From an uncultured Eubacteriales bacterium (GTDB lineage Bacteria; Bacillota; Clostridia; Christensenellales; Aristaeellaceae): a stretch of 52,689 nt of DNA. The notes beneath the pieces were generated by a model. The model did no database searches. It was not told the origin of the DNA and saw only the letters and a list, made by a program, of their open reading frames with translations. The position numbers were made by a program, and so were the translations under genes. Each line of letters begins with the position of its first letter. Within the stretch, counting starts at the first letter, position 1. The stretch covers positions 1 to 52,689 of the forward strand of contig CACYZW010000018.1 of the NCBI GenBank assembly GCA_902778995.1. Direction: 5' to 3'. Of the stretch, positions 6,838 to 16,328 are shown one piece after another.

Positions 6838-8019
6838 ATGCGACAGGAGATGCGGGCCTATCTGGACGCACCCATAGACAGGCACGGCACCAACTGTGAA
6901 AAGTGGGATCAGCTTGAACGATACTATGGCAGGGGCGACCTTCTGGCCATGTGGGTGGCGGACATGGATTTCAGGACCGTACCTCAGGTGAGGGAAGCGC
7001 TGGTGCGGCGCGCCGACCACGCCATATACGGCTATACGGACGACAGCCTTCGGGAGCGCGAGGCAGAAAAGGGATGGCTGGAGCGCCGCCACGGCCTGAA
7101 GGTCGAAACCGACTGGATTCTGTACAGCCCCGGCGTGGTGGACAGCATTTTCTTCTGCGTGGAAGCCCTGACGGGACCGGAGGACGCTGTTCTGGTTCAG
7201 CCGCCGGTTTACGGGCCTTTTTTTCGGGCTGCGGAGCTGTTCGGCAGAAGGCTCGTCACAAGCCCCTTGATTCATACGGGCGATACCTGGCTGATGGATT
7301 TCGACGACCTTGAAAAGAAGTTTGCCGATGGCGTCAGACTGATGATACTGTGCAGCCCGCATAACCCGGTAGGGCGCGTGTGGACGCGGGATGAGCTTCA
7401 AAGGTTGGTGGATCTGGCGGCGCGCTACGGCGCAGTGATCGTGAGCGATGAAATCCACGCGGATTTTACCTTTGACGGCCACCGGCAGACGCGGATACTT
7501 GCGCTGGATGGGGCCGCGGAGCGATGCATCATGCTGACCTCGGCCACGAAATCCTTCAACCTGGCCGGGCTCAGGCAATCCAGCGTCATCGCGCCAAATC
7601 CGGACCTGCGCAAGGCGGTTTCCGAGGCGCTGACCCGGGCCCATGCCACTTCTCCCAATATATTCGGCTCCATCGCCCAGACGGTCGCCTATACCTGCGG
7701 CGATGAATGGATGGACGCCGTCGTCGAATACGTGAAGGAAAACCGGGATTACACCGTCGCTTTCCTTCGGGAGCGCCTGCCCGACATCGGCTGCGCTCCC
7801 CAGGAGGGCACCTATCTGACGTGGCTGGATTGTTCCGGCCTCGGCCTGTCCCACGAAGCGGTCATGGCCCTGCTGACGGATCGCGCGCATGTGGCGCTGA
7901 ACAGCGGTCTGTTTTTCGGAGAAGAGGGCAGGGGCTGGTTCAGAATGAACCTGGCGACGCCGCGGGCCAATGTGATAAAAACCCTTGATTGCATAACCAA
8001 TGCGATACGGAGTCGGTAA
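6838..8019 (+). CDS. PatB/MalY-type aminotransferase-fold C-S lyase
   Basis: A 393-residue PLP enzyme of fold type I. It carries the PatB-family opening (RHGTNCEKWD, then LAMWVADMDF), the HNPVGRVWT loop, SDEIHADF, and the PLP lysine K238 in SATKSFNLAG. Family members split cystathionine or cysteine conjugates to thiol, ammonia and pyruvate; some act as aminotransferases. GGGGAG lies eight bases before ATG 6838, which is why this start is preferred over the GTG at 6829. It is probably co-transcribed with the exonuclease gene 6 bp downstream. Which thiol compound it acts on cannot be told. Confidence 0.88.
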   Translation: MRQEMRAYLDAPIDRHGTNCEKWDQLERYYGRGDLLAMWVADMDFRTVPQVREALVRRADHAIYGYTDDSLREREAEKGWLERRHGLKVETDWILYSPGVVDSIFFCVEALTGPEDAVLVQPPVYGPFFRAAELFGRRLVTSPLIHTGDTWLMDFDDLEKKFADGVRLMILCSPHNPVGRVWTRDELQRLVDLAARYGAVIVSDEIHADFTFDGHRQTRILALDGAAERCIMLTSATKSFNLAGLRQSSVIAPNPDLRKAVSEALTRAHATSPNIFGSIAQTVAYTCGDEWMDAVVEYVKENRDYTVAFLRERLPDIGCAPQEGTYLTWLDCSGLGLSHEAVMALLTDRAHVALNSGLFFGEEGRGWFRMNLATPRANVIKTLDCITNAIRSR

Positions 8020-8025
8020 GCTGTG

Positions 8026-8628
8026 ATGAATTTGTTCGGGAAGCTATTCAAAAAAAGCGATAAATACATAGCTCTGGATGTGGAACTGGACGGGATGCAT
8101 CCCAGCCACATCATTCAGCTGTCCTATCTAATCATCGAGGGCCGAAAAATACGCGGCAAGAACTTCTATTTTTCCGCGAAGGCCATCAACCGATACGCCC
8201 GCGAGGTGCACGGCATCAGCGTCTATCAGCTGAGGAAGTTGTCCGGCGGGAAGGGCTTTCTCGATTACGCAGATGAAATCTACAGGGATTTCATCGATTG
8301 CAAGCTGATTATCGGCCACGATGTTGCGGGCGATATATGCTATCTGCGCCGGGAATTTGACCGGATTGGCGTAAAGCTGCCGACCTATCCCATCTTTTGC
8401 ACCCTCAAGCACTATACGCAGGAGGCGCACATTCCCCTGAAACAGAACCCAAAGGTACTCAAACCGCCGAAACTGACTGAACTGACCGATCACTTTGGCC
8501 TTTCTCAGGACTTTATCGCAGGGAAATGCCATAAGTGGTACGGCGAAGGGGGAGACCATCCCCACGATGCCCGCTATGACGCGGCCGCAGCCTATCTGTG
8601 CATGCTGGTTGGCGAGGAAATGGCCTGA
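8026..8628 (+). CDS. DnaQ-like 3'-5' exonuclease (DEDDh family)
   Basis: This 200-residue protein has the DEDDh catalytic set: D18 and E20 in ALDVELDG (ExoI), an Asp in GHDVAGD (ExoII), and His and Asp in HDARYDAAAAYL (ExoIII). It resembles the stand-alone epsilon-type exonucleases that trim single-stranded DNA or RNA ends. There is no polymerase or helicase fused to it. The start may be GTG 8023 or ATG 8026; a weak GGAG lies at 8009-8012. It directly follows the C-S lyase gene and precedes the surface-protein gene by 34 bp, which has its own ribosome-binding site. Confidence 0.85.
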   Translation: MNLFGKLFKKSDKYIALDVELDGMHPSHIIQLSYLIIEGRKIRGKNFYFSAKAINRYAREVHGISVYQLRKLSGGKGFLDYADEIYRDFIDCKLIIGHDVAGDICYLRREFDRIGVKLPTYPIFCTLKHYTQEAHIPLKQNPKVLKPPKLTELTDHFGLSQDFIAGKCHKWYGEGGDHPHDARYDAAAAYLCMLVGEEMA

Positions 8629-8662
8629 TGGAGTCGTCGTTGGACGAGTAAGGAGTATGACT

Positions 8663-11600
8663 ATGAAAAAGCTTGCGCTGATATTGACGCTGTGTCTGGC
8701 GGTCACGATGCTGCCGGGATTCGGCTACTGTGAAGACGACGCCCTGAACGGTCTGATCGACCTACAGATCGAAGGCGTCGCCGGGGTAGATATTTCTGAA
8801 AGCAGAGAACCGGGGGTCGAGCTTCCTGCCGGCGAAGCCATGGATGACCTGTCGATCAAGGTCGAGCTGACGCTCGATCTGGGTGAGACGTCGGGTGCGC
8901 TGCCTGACACAGACGAGCTGATCGAAAATGTCCGGAGCGTGTCAGAAGCGCCCGACCAGGTGGAGCCTGCCAGCGACCAGGCGGCGGCTGAAACGACGCC
9001 TCATGTGGACCCGGACGGCCCGCAGCTGGCGGCCAATGCGCTGACGCTGGGCGTTGGCGAGAAGTTTGCCCTGAACGCCGCGATGCCCGACGACGTAGGC
9101 AGCAAGATCCGCTTTTCCAGCAGCAAGTCCAAGGTCGCAAAGGTTTCCGCCGACGGCGTGATAACCGCCCTGAAGGTCGGCTTTACCTGCGTGAGGGCCG
9201 AAGCAGAAAACGGTAAATACAGCGAATGCTTTGTCGACGTAAAGAAAGCGCCCGACGCGGTTTCCTTCGATGTGAGCAGCCTATCCATCGGCAAGGGTGA
9301 AGAATACGGGCGCCTGAAGGTGATCGTCGGAAGCGAGGAAGGCGTGTATGCGGGCGCGTATACCCTCAAAAGCAGCAAAACCAGCGTCGTCAAGGTGACG
9401 GACAACCGCGTCCTCAAGGGCGTCAAGACGGGAAAAGCCAGGATCACGGTTAAGACCTACAACGGAAAAAAGGCGTCTTTGGACGTTACCGTCGTCAAGG
9501 CTCCGGACAAAATCACCCTCAGCGTCGATAAGGAAAGGCTTGGCGTCGGCGAAAAGGGAAAGGTGAGCTATAAGCTGCCGAAGGATACGGCGGGCGCCGT
9601 CACCTTTAGCAGCAAGAACCCCGCCGTTGTCAGGGTGGACGCCGTCACCGGTGAAATCGAGGGCGTGGGCGTCGGCGAGACGCGGATCTATGGCAAGACC
9701 TTCAACGGCAGGAAGGACTATGTCACCGTCAGCGTGGGGGTGGCGCCTGCCGAGCTGCGCTTTGAAAGCGACACGGTGAAACTGGGCGTTGGCATGGCGC
9801 TGAAGCTGAGCGCCTCCATGGACGAGGGGGCGGCGGGAGAAGTCGTCTACCGCGTCAAAGATAAGAAGATAGCCAAATATAAGGACGGCACGATCGAGGG
9901 CAGGCGAGAGGGCAAGACCGTATTGACCGCCAAGGCCTACAACGGCGTCCGTGCCGATTGCGCCATCGAGGTGGTTGCCCCGCCGGAAAAGGTCAAATTG
10001 CCATACAAGAAGCTGGATATCGGCGTCAACCAGAGCGTCAGGCTTCAACCCGACGTGGGCGACAGCGCGAGCACGTTCAGCTATTCCTCAAGCAATAAAA
10101 AGATCGTGAAGGTCGCCTCCGACGGTACGATTACCGGCGTGAAAAAGGGCAAAGCGACGATCACCGTCAAGACGTACAACGGCAAAAAATGCGAATTGAA
10201 GGTCAATGTCGTGAAAGGCCCGTCCTCCGTGGCGCTGTCCCCGGAAAGCCTGGAGCTGAGCGTGGGCGAAACGGCAGAGCTAACCTGGACCCTCCCGAAA
10301 GGCACCGCCGCCGGCGTCGCCTTTGAATCCAGCGACCCGGCCGTGGCCCTGGTCGACCCAGAAACGGGCGTCGTCACCGGCGTTTCCGCCGGTGACGCCG
10401 TGATCACTGTAACCACGACCAACGGCAAGACGGATCAGACGGCGGTAAAGGTGCTGCCGCCGGTTGAATGGGTAGCGTTTACCGAAGCGTTGGTTGAAAT
10501 CGGCGTGGGCCAGGACCATGCGCTGACCGTCGAAATGAATCCGGGCGCAAGCTCGCCGCTCAAATTCTGGAGTTCGGACAAGAAGGTTGCCACCGTCTCC
10601 GGCAGCGGCGTGGTCAACGGCGTGAGCGCGGGCGAGGCGGTTGTCTCCGTTGCCACCAACGTCAAGGGCGTAACCGCGCGGACGACCGTTAAGGTGTTGC
10701 CCGCGCCCGACAGCGTTCAGTTTGGCACGGACGCAGTGACGCTCAACATCGGCGATACCCTGCTGCTGATGCCCATCATTCCCGAGGGCACGGCCACCGG
10801 CTTTACATACAGCTCCTCCGATCCGGATATAGTCTCGGTCTCCGAGGAAGGCGCGCTGACCGCGATGGCCCGCGGGGAAGCCACGATAACGGTTGTCACG
10901 ACCAACGACCTGCGGGCAGAGCTTAAGGTGACGGTGGAGGACCCGCTGTATCCCGAAAGCGCCCGATTGACCAACGCCCCTTCCCAAATGAAGGCGGGCG
11001 AGTCGCTTCAACTGAAGTGGAAGGTCAAGCCGGCCGGGGCGAATGTGGATTTCGCCTGGGAAACCTCCAACGCGGATATCGCCTATGTGGATGAAGCGGG
11101 CGTGCTGTACGCGGTGGATATGGGCTATGCGACGATCACGGCAACCTCACGGACAAATCCCGCAATCGTCCTGAACTTCCAGGTCACTGTCGAAACGGAT
11201 AACGTGACGCTGACCATTCCCGAGCGCATTACCGGAACAAGCGGCATTGGCAGGAATCTGGACAGGATAGACACGATTCGCGCCAGCGCTATCGGGCAGA
11301 TCGACGCGCTGAAGGCGAACGGCAAGATCACCAGTTCAGACGCCGACAAGCGCAAGCGGATCATCAACAACGCATTTATGGACTATGCGTTCCCGTGGAT
11401 GACGCTGAAAAAGCAAAAGTACTGGAAAGAGAAATACGCCGAAGGCGGCGACAAGGATTTCAAGCCGGATCGGGTGTATTACGGCGTTCCCTATACCCAG
11501 GACGGGCGCGGCTACAACGTCGATCGGCTGTTGCATGGGAATTATTACCATGACAGCGGCAAGGGCTATTATGTCCTGAATCAGGATAAGGTCGACGGTC

Positions 11601-11938
11601 GCAAGTACCGCGGGAGCGACTGTTCCTCCTTCCTGGACGCCGCCATCTGGGGCACCGACAACGACCACAGCAACGACCGGACGAGCGACATTAACAAGTC
11701 TTCGGCCTACAAGACGATCAAAGGCTACGAAAACCTTCGCACGGGTGATTTGATCTGCAAGAGCCACGCGCATGTGGTCATGTTCCTGTATTTTGTCAAT
11801 GCCGAAAAGACGAAGATGATGATTATAGAAAACGGCGGCATTGAGCCGGGCACCAATACGGTGCACTGCATGGTGATGAACGTGAGCTGGTACAAGTCGA
11901 GGGACTACAAGATTCGCAGATTGAAGAAACTGGGATGA
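8663..11938 (+). CDS. Secreted protein with nine Big2 repeats and an NlpC/P60-like C-terminus
   Basis: The 1091-residue product begins with a signal peptide (about 1-25). After an acidic linker come nine bacterial Ig-like (Big2) repeats of about 80 residues, roughly 120-845. Each has the pattern L-x-V/I-G followed by S-S-D/N/K-x-x-I/V-x-x-V and a G-x-A/T-x-I-T-V strand. The last ~245 residues contain a papain-like NlpC/P60 pattern: GSDCSSFLDAA with C987, GDLICKSHAHVVMF with H1035 and H1037, and IIENGG. This suggests a cell-wall peptidase or amidase displayed on an Ig-like stalk. ATG 8663 is chosen because AAGGAG is seven bases upstream. No LPxTG or SLH anchor is seen. Confidence 0.8.
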   Translation: MKKLALILTLCLAVTMLPGFGYCEDDALNGLIDLQIEGVAGVDISESREPGVELPAGEAMDDLSIKVELTLDLGETSGALPDTDELIENVRSVSEAPDQVEPASDQAAAETTPHVDPDGPQLAANALTLGVGEKFALNAAMPDDVGSKIRFSSSKSKVAKVSADGVITALKVGFTCVRAEAENGKYSECFVDVKKAPDAVSFDVSSLSIGKGEEYGRLKVIVGSEEGVYAGAYTLKSSKTSVVKVTDNRVLKGVKTGKARITVKTYNGKKASLDVTVVKAPDKITLSVDKERLGVGEKGKVSYKLPKDTAGAVTFSSKNPAVVRVDAVTGEIEGVGVGETRIYGKTFNGRKDYVTVSVGVAPAELRFESDTVKLGVGMALKLSASMDEGAAGEVVYRVKDKKIAKYKDGTIEGRREGKTVLTAKAYNGVRADCAIEVVAPPEKVKLPYKKLDIGVNQSVRLQPDVGDSASTFSYSSSNKKIVKVASDGTITGVKKGKATITVKTYNGKKCELKVNVVKGPSSVALSPESLELSVGETAELTWTLPKGTAAGVAFESSDPAVALVDPETGVVTGVSAGDAVITVTTTNGKTDQTAVKVLPPVEWVAFTEALVEIGVGQDHALTVEMNPGASSPLKFWSSDKKVATVSGSGVVNGVSAGEAVVSVATNVKGVTARTTVKVLPAPDSVQFGTDAVTLNIGDTLLLMPIIPEGTATGFTYSSSDPDIVSVSEEGALTAMARGEATITVVTTNDLRAELKVTVEDPLYPESARLTNAPSQMKAGESLQLKWKVKPAGANVDFAWETSNADIAYVDEAGVLYAVDMGYATITATSRTNPAIVLNFQVTVETDNVTLTIPERITGTSGIGRNLDRIDTIRASAIGQIDALKANGKITSSDADKRKRIINNAFMDYAFPWMTLKKQKYWKEKYAEGGDKDFKPDRVYYGVPYTQDGRGYNVDRLLHGNYYHDSGKGYYVLNQDKVDGRKYRGSDCSSFLDAAIWGTDNDHSNDRTSDINKSSAYKTIKGYENLRTGDLICKSHAHVVMFLYFVNAEKTKMMIIENGGIEPGTNTVHCMVMNVSWYKSRDYKIRRLKKLG

Positions 11939-12044
11939 TGAAGAAACCGGGATGATGCGTCGCAGTTAGGTCATTACATCAGCGATGGCACTGCTTCACG
12001 CTGACATGAGTTTGGTATGTGAATAAACGCACACGGTCTGCGAT

Positions 12045-12130
12045 CTGGCGGCAAGTCAGGAAATCAGCAGGCAGCAGGCGGCTGAAATTGAGCCGTTGAT
12101 GGGCCATGAGCATTGTGCGGTGCTTTCTTA
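12045..12130 (-). repeat. RptA element, partial copy (reverse orientation)
   Basis: This is the reverse complement of the left half of RptA (compare 44671-44755). It ends in the terminal sequence GCGGTGCTTTCTTA and contains the internal GGCGGCAAGTCAGGAAATCA segment. The other half is missing. Confidence 0.65.
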
Positions 12131-12170
12131 ACACAGTGCAGGGGCTTCATCGCCGCCCCTGCACTGTGTT
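12130..12170. terminator. Perfect 15-bp hairpin between convergent genes
   Basis: AACACAGTGCAGGGG (12130-12144) and its exact complement (12156-12170) surround an 11-nt loop; the plus strand continues ATAATTCGTTTCGTTTTA. It sits between the surface-protein gene (plus) and the DUF3783 gene (minus) and probably terminates one or both. Confidence 0.7.
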
Positions 12171-12195
12171 ATAATTCGTTTCGTTTTACCCCGCC

Positions 12196-12573
12196 TCATT
12201 TTCCCATGCGCATCATGCTGTGCTCCAGGGTCAACGCGTCGCGCAGCTCTGTGGAATTCCACGTGACGTTGGCGGGCGTCAGCACGGCCTTCAGCGGGAT
12301 GCGGGGTAGACAGTCGTCGCGCATGGCCTCCAGAAAGGCGTCCAGTCCGTCAGAGAGCATGTGGCACATCACCAGCATTTCATCGTCGAAGGCCTCAACC
12401 GGCACGGGTGCGGAGGTCCTCATCACAGGGATTCCGGCCAGCGCGCCGATGGGCAGCACGTACTCCCCGCGTCCAACCTCACGGATGCGGATGTTCAATC
12501 TTTGGCATATCCCGACAAGCCCGGCCTTTGTGCCGGGCTTCAGATTATAGGTCAACAGTGTGGGCTGCGCCAT
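12196..12573 (-). CDS. DUF3783 domain-containing protein
   Basis: A 125-residue soluble protein, recognised as DUF3783 from the run DEMLVMCHMLSDGLDAFLEA followed by RIPLKAVLTPANVTWN. The family has no assigned function. CGGAGG lies five bases before ATG 12573. It starts 15 bp after the stop of rnr and is probably the last gene of a CNNM-rnr-DUF3783 operon, which ends at the hairpin 12130-12170. Confidence 0.8.
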   Translation of the reverse strand: MAQPTLLTYNLKPGTKAGLVGICQRLNIRIREVGRGEYVLPIGALAGIPVMRTSAPVPVEAFDDEMLVMCHMLSDGLDAFLEAMRDDCLPRIPLKAVLTPANVTWNSTELRDALTLEHSMMRMGK

Positions 12574-12588
12574 GTTTGCCTCCGATAT

Positions 12589-14724
12589 CTATGCCTGCTG
12601 CGTGCCGGCCGTCTCTTCCGATTCCACCGGCGGCAGCAATTCGAAATTGATCTCGCCCAGCGGCACGTTTGCCTGTACGGCTTTCACCCGTACCCGGTCG
12701 CCAAGGCGGAAGGTGACGCCGGTGGCCGTACCGGTCAGCTGGCTTCGATCCTTGTCGTATTCGAAGTAGTCGTCCAAATGGGAGATGTGTACCAGTCCCT
12801 CCGCGCCGTTGGCCAGGGCCACGTACAGCCCCCAGCCGGTGACGGAGGACACCACGCCGTCGAATGCCTCGCCGATATGCCGGGACATCCAGGCGGCCAT
12901 CATGATGCCATCCGCCTGGCGCTCGGCGTTCACTGCGGCGTTTTCCCTCAGCGAGCAGTCGTCGGAGATGTCCGCCATCCTGCCAGACCAGCGGGCGGCT
13001 TCTTCCACGCGCCCCTGGATCAGCAGCTTGAGCATGCGATGCACCGTCAGGTCTGGATAGCGGCGGATGGGGGAGGTAAAGTGGCAATAATCCTTTAAGG
13101 CCATTGCGTAGTGCCCCAGGGGACGCTCGGCGTAACGGGCCTTTTTCAGCGCGCGCAGCAGCGTGTGGCGTATCACGTCCCGCGCCGGATGCGCCCGAAC
13201 CTGCTCCAGGACCCCCTGGAGCACGCCGGGATGGGGCGTGGGCCCGATGTGAACATACAGGTCGAGGCCGCTGAGCAGCGCCTCCAGCCCCATCAGCTTC
13301 TTTGGGTCGGGCGCCTCGTGTACCCTGTATACGAAGGGCAGCTCGGTATTGCGCGCCAGCGCAGCCACGGTTTCGTTGGCGGCCAGCATGAAATCCTCGA
13401 TGATGCGCTCCGCTTCGCCCCTCGGCTGCAGCAGTATGTCCTCCGGCTGTCCGGTTTCATCCAGCACAAACTCGGGCTCGTCGATTTCAAGGTCGATGGC
13501 CCCCCGGGCATACCGCACTTCACGCAATATGCGGGAGAGCGTGCGCATTTGCATGAGCGCCTCGGCCACGTCGTCAGGGATATCCGTCTCGCCGCCCTCG
13601 AACAGCCGGTTTGCCGCCTCGTAGGTCAGGCGGGCGTGGGAGTGGATGACCGATTCCACCAATTGATGGTCGATTACTTTCCCTTCTTCGATGTCCATGA
13701 ACAGGCTCAGGGCCAGGCGATCCACGTCGGGCATCAGCGAGCACAGGCTGTTGGACAGGCATTCGGGCAGCATGGGCACGGTCAGGCCGGGCAGATACAG
13801 CGAGGTGCCCCGCTCATAGGCGTCCCGGTCGATGGCGTCGCTCGGACGCACATAGTGGCTGACGTCGGCGATGTGTACGCCCAGCCGCCAGCCCTTTTCC
13901 GTGCGCTCGATGGACACAGCGTCGTCGAAGTCCTTCGCGGTGGCGCCGTCGATGGTGAAGGTCAGCAGTCCGCGAAGATCCTCCCGTCCGATCATGTCCG
14001 CCTCGCGGACGGCGTCCGGCATGTTTTCCGACGCCTCGAGCACGGAACGTGCGGGCTCGGTGGCAAAGCCCTGGTCCTCGGCCACCGCGCGCAGCAGCGT
14101 CGGAAGGCTCTCCTCCTCGCCCAGCAGCCGAAGCACGCTGGCATAGATGGGGCGATTGGCCTGGGGATAGCGGTCGATGCCCAACAGCGCGATCTGGTCG
14201 TTCTGCAACGCGCCCAGGTCGCCAGTCAACACCACGTCGTAGGGTATGCGGACATCGCAGGGGATGGCGGAGGCGATGACCTTGACCTCCTGGGAGCGCT
14301 TGCCGACGGTTTTTACCGGCTTTCGCTCGATGCGCACATAGGCGGCGAAGCGGTCCCGTCCGCGCTTGAGTATGGCGTTCAGCAGGCAGTGATCGGCCAG
14401 GGGGCGCACCAGCGCCAGATCGTCGGGCATGCAGCGCTCCGAATCGCCGTATTCGACCCGCAGCGAAGGCCCGCCCTTTACCGGTTGGGCCATTGGCGTG
14501 CCGTTGCGTTGGAATACGATCCGTGCGGCGCACAGCCCGATGCTTTCGGGAATGGCCCAGCCGCCCTTTCGGGTCGCGGCGATGCGTCCCTCCGCGGCCA
14601 GCGCGTCCAGCGCCGCCTGAACGGTTTCCAGCGGGCACTGGTTGTCCTCCGAAAGCTGGCGCGGGGTCAGCGGGACCTGTGCGTTTGCGATTTGTCCGAA
14701 CAACAATTCCTTCAAATGGATCAC
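12589..14724 (-). CDS. rnr: Ribonuclease R
   Basis: A 711-residue 3'-5' exoribonuclease of the RNase II/R family, which degrades structured RNA and rRNA fragments. Domains are an N-terminal winged helix (about 15-50), cold-shock/OB domains (about 60-230), and an RNB catalytic domain (about 245-570) with the metal-binding Asp cluster D259, D265, D267 and D268 in TIDGATAKDFDDAV. The RNB signature HFTSPIRRYPDLTVHRML and an S1 domain (about 620-700) follow. The GTG start at 14724 overlaps no neighbour but lies 7 bp after the stop of the CNNM gene. No basic C-terminal tail is present. Confidence 0.95.
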   Translation of the reverse strand: MIHLKELLFGQIANAQVPLTPRQLSEDNQCPLETVQAALDALAAEGRIAATRKGGWAIPESIGLCAARIVFQRNGTPMAQPVKGGPSLRVEYGDSERCMPDDLALVRPLADHCLLNAILKRGRDRFAAYVRIERKPVKTVGKRSQEVKVIASAIPCDVRIPYDVVLTGDLGALQNDQIALLGIDRYPQANRPIYASVLRLLGEEESLPTLLRAVAEDQGFATEPARSVLEASENMPDAVREADMIGREDLRGLLTFTIDGATAKDFDDAVSIERTEKGWRLGVHIADVSHYVRPSDAIDRDAYERGTSLYLPGLTVPMLPECLSNSLCSLMPDVDRLALSLFMDIEEGKVIDHQLVESVIHSHARLTYEAANRLFEGGETDIPDDVAEALMQMRTLSRILREVRYARGAIDLEIDEPEFVLDETGQPEDILLQPRGEAERIIEDFMLAANETVAALARNTELPFVYRVHEAPDPKKLMGLEALLSGLDLYVHIGPTPHPGVLQGVLEQVRAHPARDVIRHTLLRALKKARYAERPLGHYAMALKDYCHFTSPIRRYPDLTVHRMLKLLIQGRVEEAARWSGRMADISDDCSLRENAAVNAERQADGIMMAAWMSRHIGEAFDGVVSSVTGWGLYVALANGAEGLVHISHLDDYFEYDKDRSQLTGTATGVTFRLGDRVRVKAVQANVPLGEINFELLPPVESEETAGTQQA

Positions 14725-14731
14725 CTGCCTG

Positions 14732-15970
14732 TCAATTCGTTTCCTGTTTCGTCTTCCGCACCCGGATCTGTTCCACCCTGCGCCTGGCGACGCGCTCCAC
14801 AGTGACGTGCAAATCGCCGTAGTCGAAGGCGTCCCCGGGCTGGGGAAGGTGTCCGAGTACCTCCAGCACCCATCCGTTCACGGTGACGGATTCAAATTCG
14901 TCGGATATGGGGAACAGCTCCCGCAGATCGTCCAGGTTCGCGCCGCCGCTGACGCGCCACTCGTCGTCCGAAAGGCGGACGACGTCCTCGACCACCTCGT
15001 CGTGCTCGTCCCAGATTTCACCCACCAGTTCCTCCAGGATATCCTCCATCGTGACGATGCCAACCACGCCGCCGTATTCGTCCACCACCACGGCCATGTG
15101 GTTTTTTGTGCGCTGCAACAGCTTCAAGAGAACGGCCAGCCGGGTGGACGGCACCACGCAAAGGGGCTCCGACATCATCTCCCGAAGGGAGGCCCTGTCC
15201 CTGAGGCGGTAAAAGTCCTTCTCGTGGAGTATGCCGACGATGGCGTCGATGTTGTCCTCGTACACGGGGATTCTGGACCGTCCGCTGCGTTCAAACACGC
15301 GGGCGATCTCATCGAAGGGGGTGTCGATGGACACGGCGGTGATGTCCACACGGGGCGTCAGTATGTCCTCGGCGGTCATGTCGTTGAATTCAATGGCCGA
15401 GCGGATCAGCTCGCTCTCGTGCTCGTCGATCTCACCGTCGTTTTCCGCCTCCTCGACGATGGTAATGAGCTCCTCTTCCGTGATGCCCTTGTCTTCCGTG
15501 GGCCGGAAGACCCGGTACACCAGCTTCTGCCAGCAGGTGGTCAAAAATATGATGGGCCTGAGCAGCATCAGTATGAAGCTCAACGGCGGATAAAAGGCCA
15601 GCGCCATCCTTTCGGGCCGGTCCTTGGCGATGCTCTTCGGGGCGATCTCGCCGAACATCAGCACGACGACCGTCATCACTGCCGTGGAGACAGATACGCC
15701 CGCGCCGCCGAGAAGGCGCACAAACAGCACCGTCGCCAGCGACGCGGAGAGGATATTCACAATGTTGTTGCCCACCAATATGCCGGACAGCAGCCTGTCG
15801 TAATCTTCGGACAGCGCCAGCGCCTTTGCCGCGCGCCGGTTGCCGGCGTTGGCCATCGCCTTCAGGCGCGCCCGGTTCAGGCTGGTGTACGCCGTCTCCG
15901 ACGCGGAAAAGAAGGCGGACATCGACACGAGGGCGATCAGCGCGAGTACCAGTATACCGTTGTCGTCCAT
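14732..15970 (-). CDS. CNNM/HlyC-CorC family transporter with CBS domains
   Basis: The 412-residue protein has an N-terminal CNNM membrane domain (about 1-175, with [15 protein letters not shown] and FGEIAPKS). A pair of CBS domains follows (about 200-330; TPRVDI and [20 protein letters not shown]), then a CorC_HlyC domain at the C-terminus. Relatives export magnesium or act in divalent-cation homeostasis; the older name hemolysin is not informative. A ribosome-binding site AAGGAG is about 15 bases before the ATG, somewhat far. The gene heads a unit with rnr and DUF3783. The upstream gap holds a G-quadruplex motif and an RptB element. Confidence 0.9.
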   Translation of the reverse strand: MDDNGILVLALIALVSMSAFFSASETAYTSLNRARLKAMANAGNRRAAKALALSEDYDRLLSGILVGNNIVNILSASLATVLFVRLLGGAGVSVSTAVMTVVVLMFGEIAPKSIAKDRPERMALAFYPPLSFILMLLRPIIFLTTCWQKLVYRVFRPTEDKGITEEELITIVEEAENDGEIDEHESELIRSAIEFNDMTAEDILTPRVDITAVSIDTPFDEIARVFERSGRSRIPVYEDNIDAIVGILHEKDFYRLRDRASLREMMSEPLCVVPSTRLAVLLKLLQRTKNHMAVVVDEYGGVVGIVTMEDILEELVGEIWDEHDEVVEDVVRLSDDEWRVSGGANLDDLRELFPISDEFESVTVNGWVLEVLGHLPQPGDAFDYGDLHVTVERVARRRVEQIRVRKTKQETN

Positions 15971-16020
15971 TACGGACTGTCACGCTCCTTTTATAACGGG
16001 GGATGTTATGAGTCGGGAGT

Positions 16021-16045
16021 GGGGAATGGGGAGTGGGGAATGGGG
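16021..16045 (+). other. G-quadruplex motif with 7-bp period
   Basis: Four GGGG runs (16021, 16028, 16035 and 16042) are separated by exactly three bases each (AAT, AGT, AAT). It lies about 50 bp upstream of the CNNM start, with the G-rich strand being the template strand for that gene. The rest of 15986-16133 shows no gene. Confidence 0.7.
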
Positions 16046-16133
16046 ATGGCGGAGCAAATCCCTGCGGGATATGTTTTATGCCATCGATCAAGACCGAAGC
16101 AGGCTTTGACGATACACGCCTAACTCCTGACTC

Positions 16134-16313
16134 TAGAGTCTGTTTCTAAATTCGGAAAGATGCACTTTCGGCGTCAACGGTGCCGCGCCTCAAATCTACG
16201 ATTTGAGCCGTGGCAGTCCGCGCAGCGGACTTGCTAAGCCTGCGGAAAATCGCCTTGAACTGCAGGTAAATCCATCCGAAATTGCACATGCCTCATTTTA
16301 GAAACACACTCTA
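16134..16313. repeat. RptB element (MITE-like), copy 2, complete
   Basis: This 180-bp element is bounded by TAGAGTCTGTTTCTAAA (16134-16150) and TTTAGAAACACACTCTA (16297-16313), which are inverted repeats with one mismatch. Internally it has the CTCAAATC-TAC-GATTTGAG hairpin shared with copy 1. There is no ORF of its own. The terminal TA may be a target duplication. It sits 15 bp after the manA stop codon. Confidence 0.8.
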
Positions 16314-16328
16314 AATCCCCCGCTTCCT

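Noticed and set aside
13111..14805. Long plus-strand open frame opposite RNase R
   Set aside because: It is the antisense shadow of a well-supported rnr gene in GC-rich DNA; it has no family motifs and is rich in low-complexity His/Gly/Arg.
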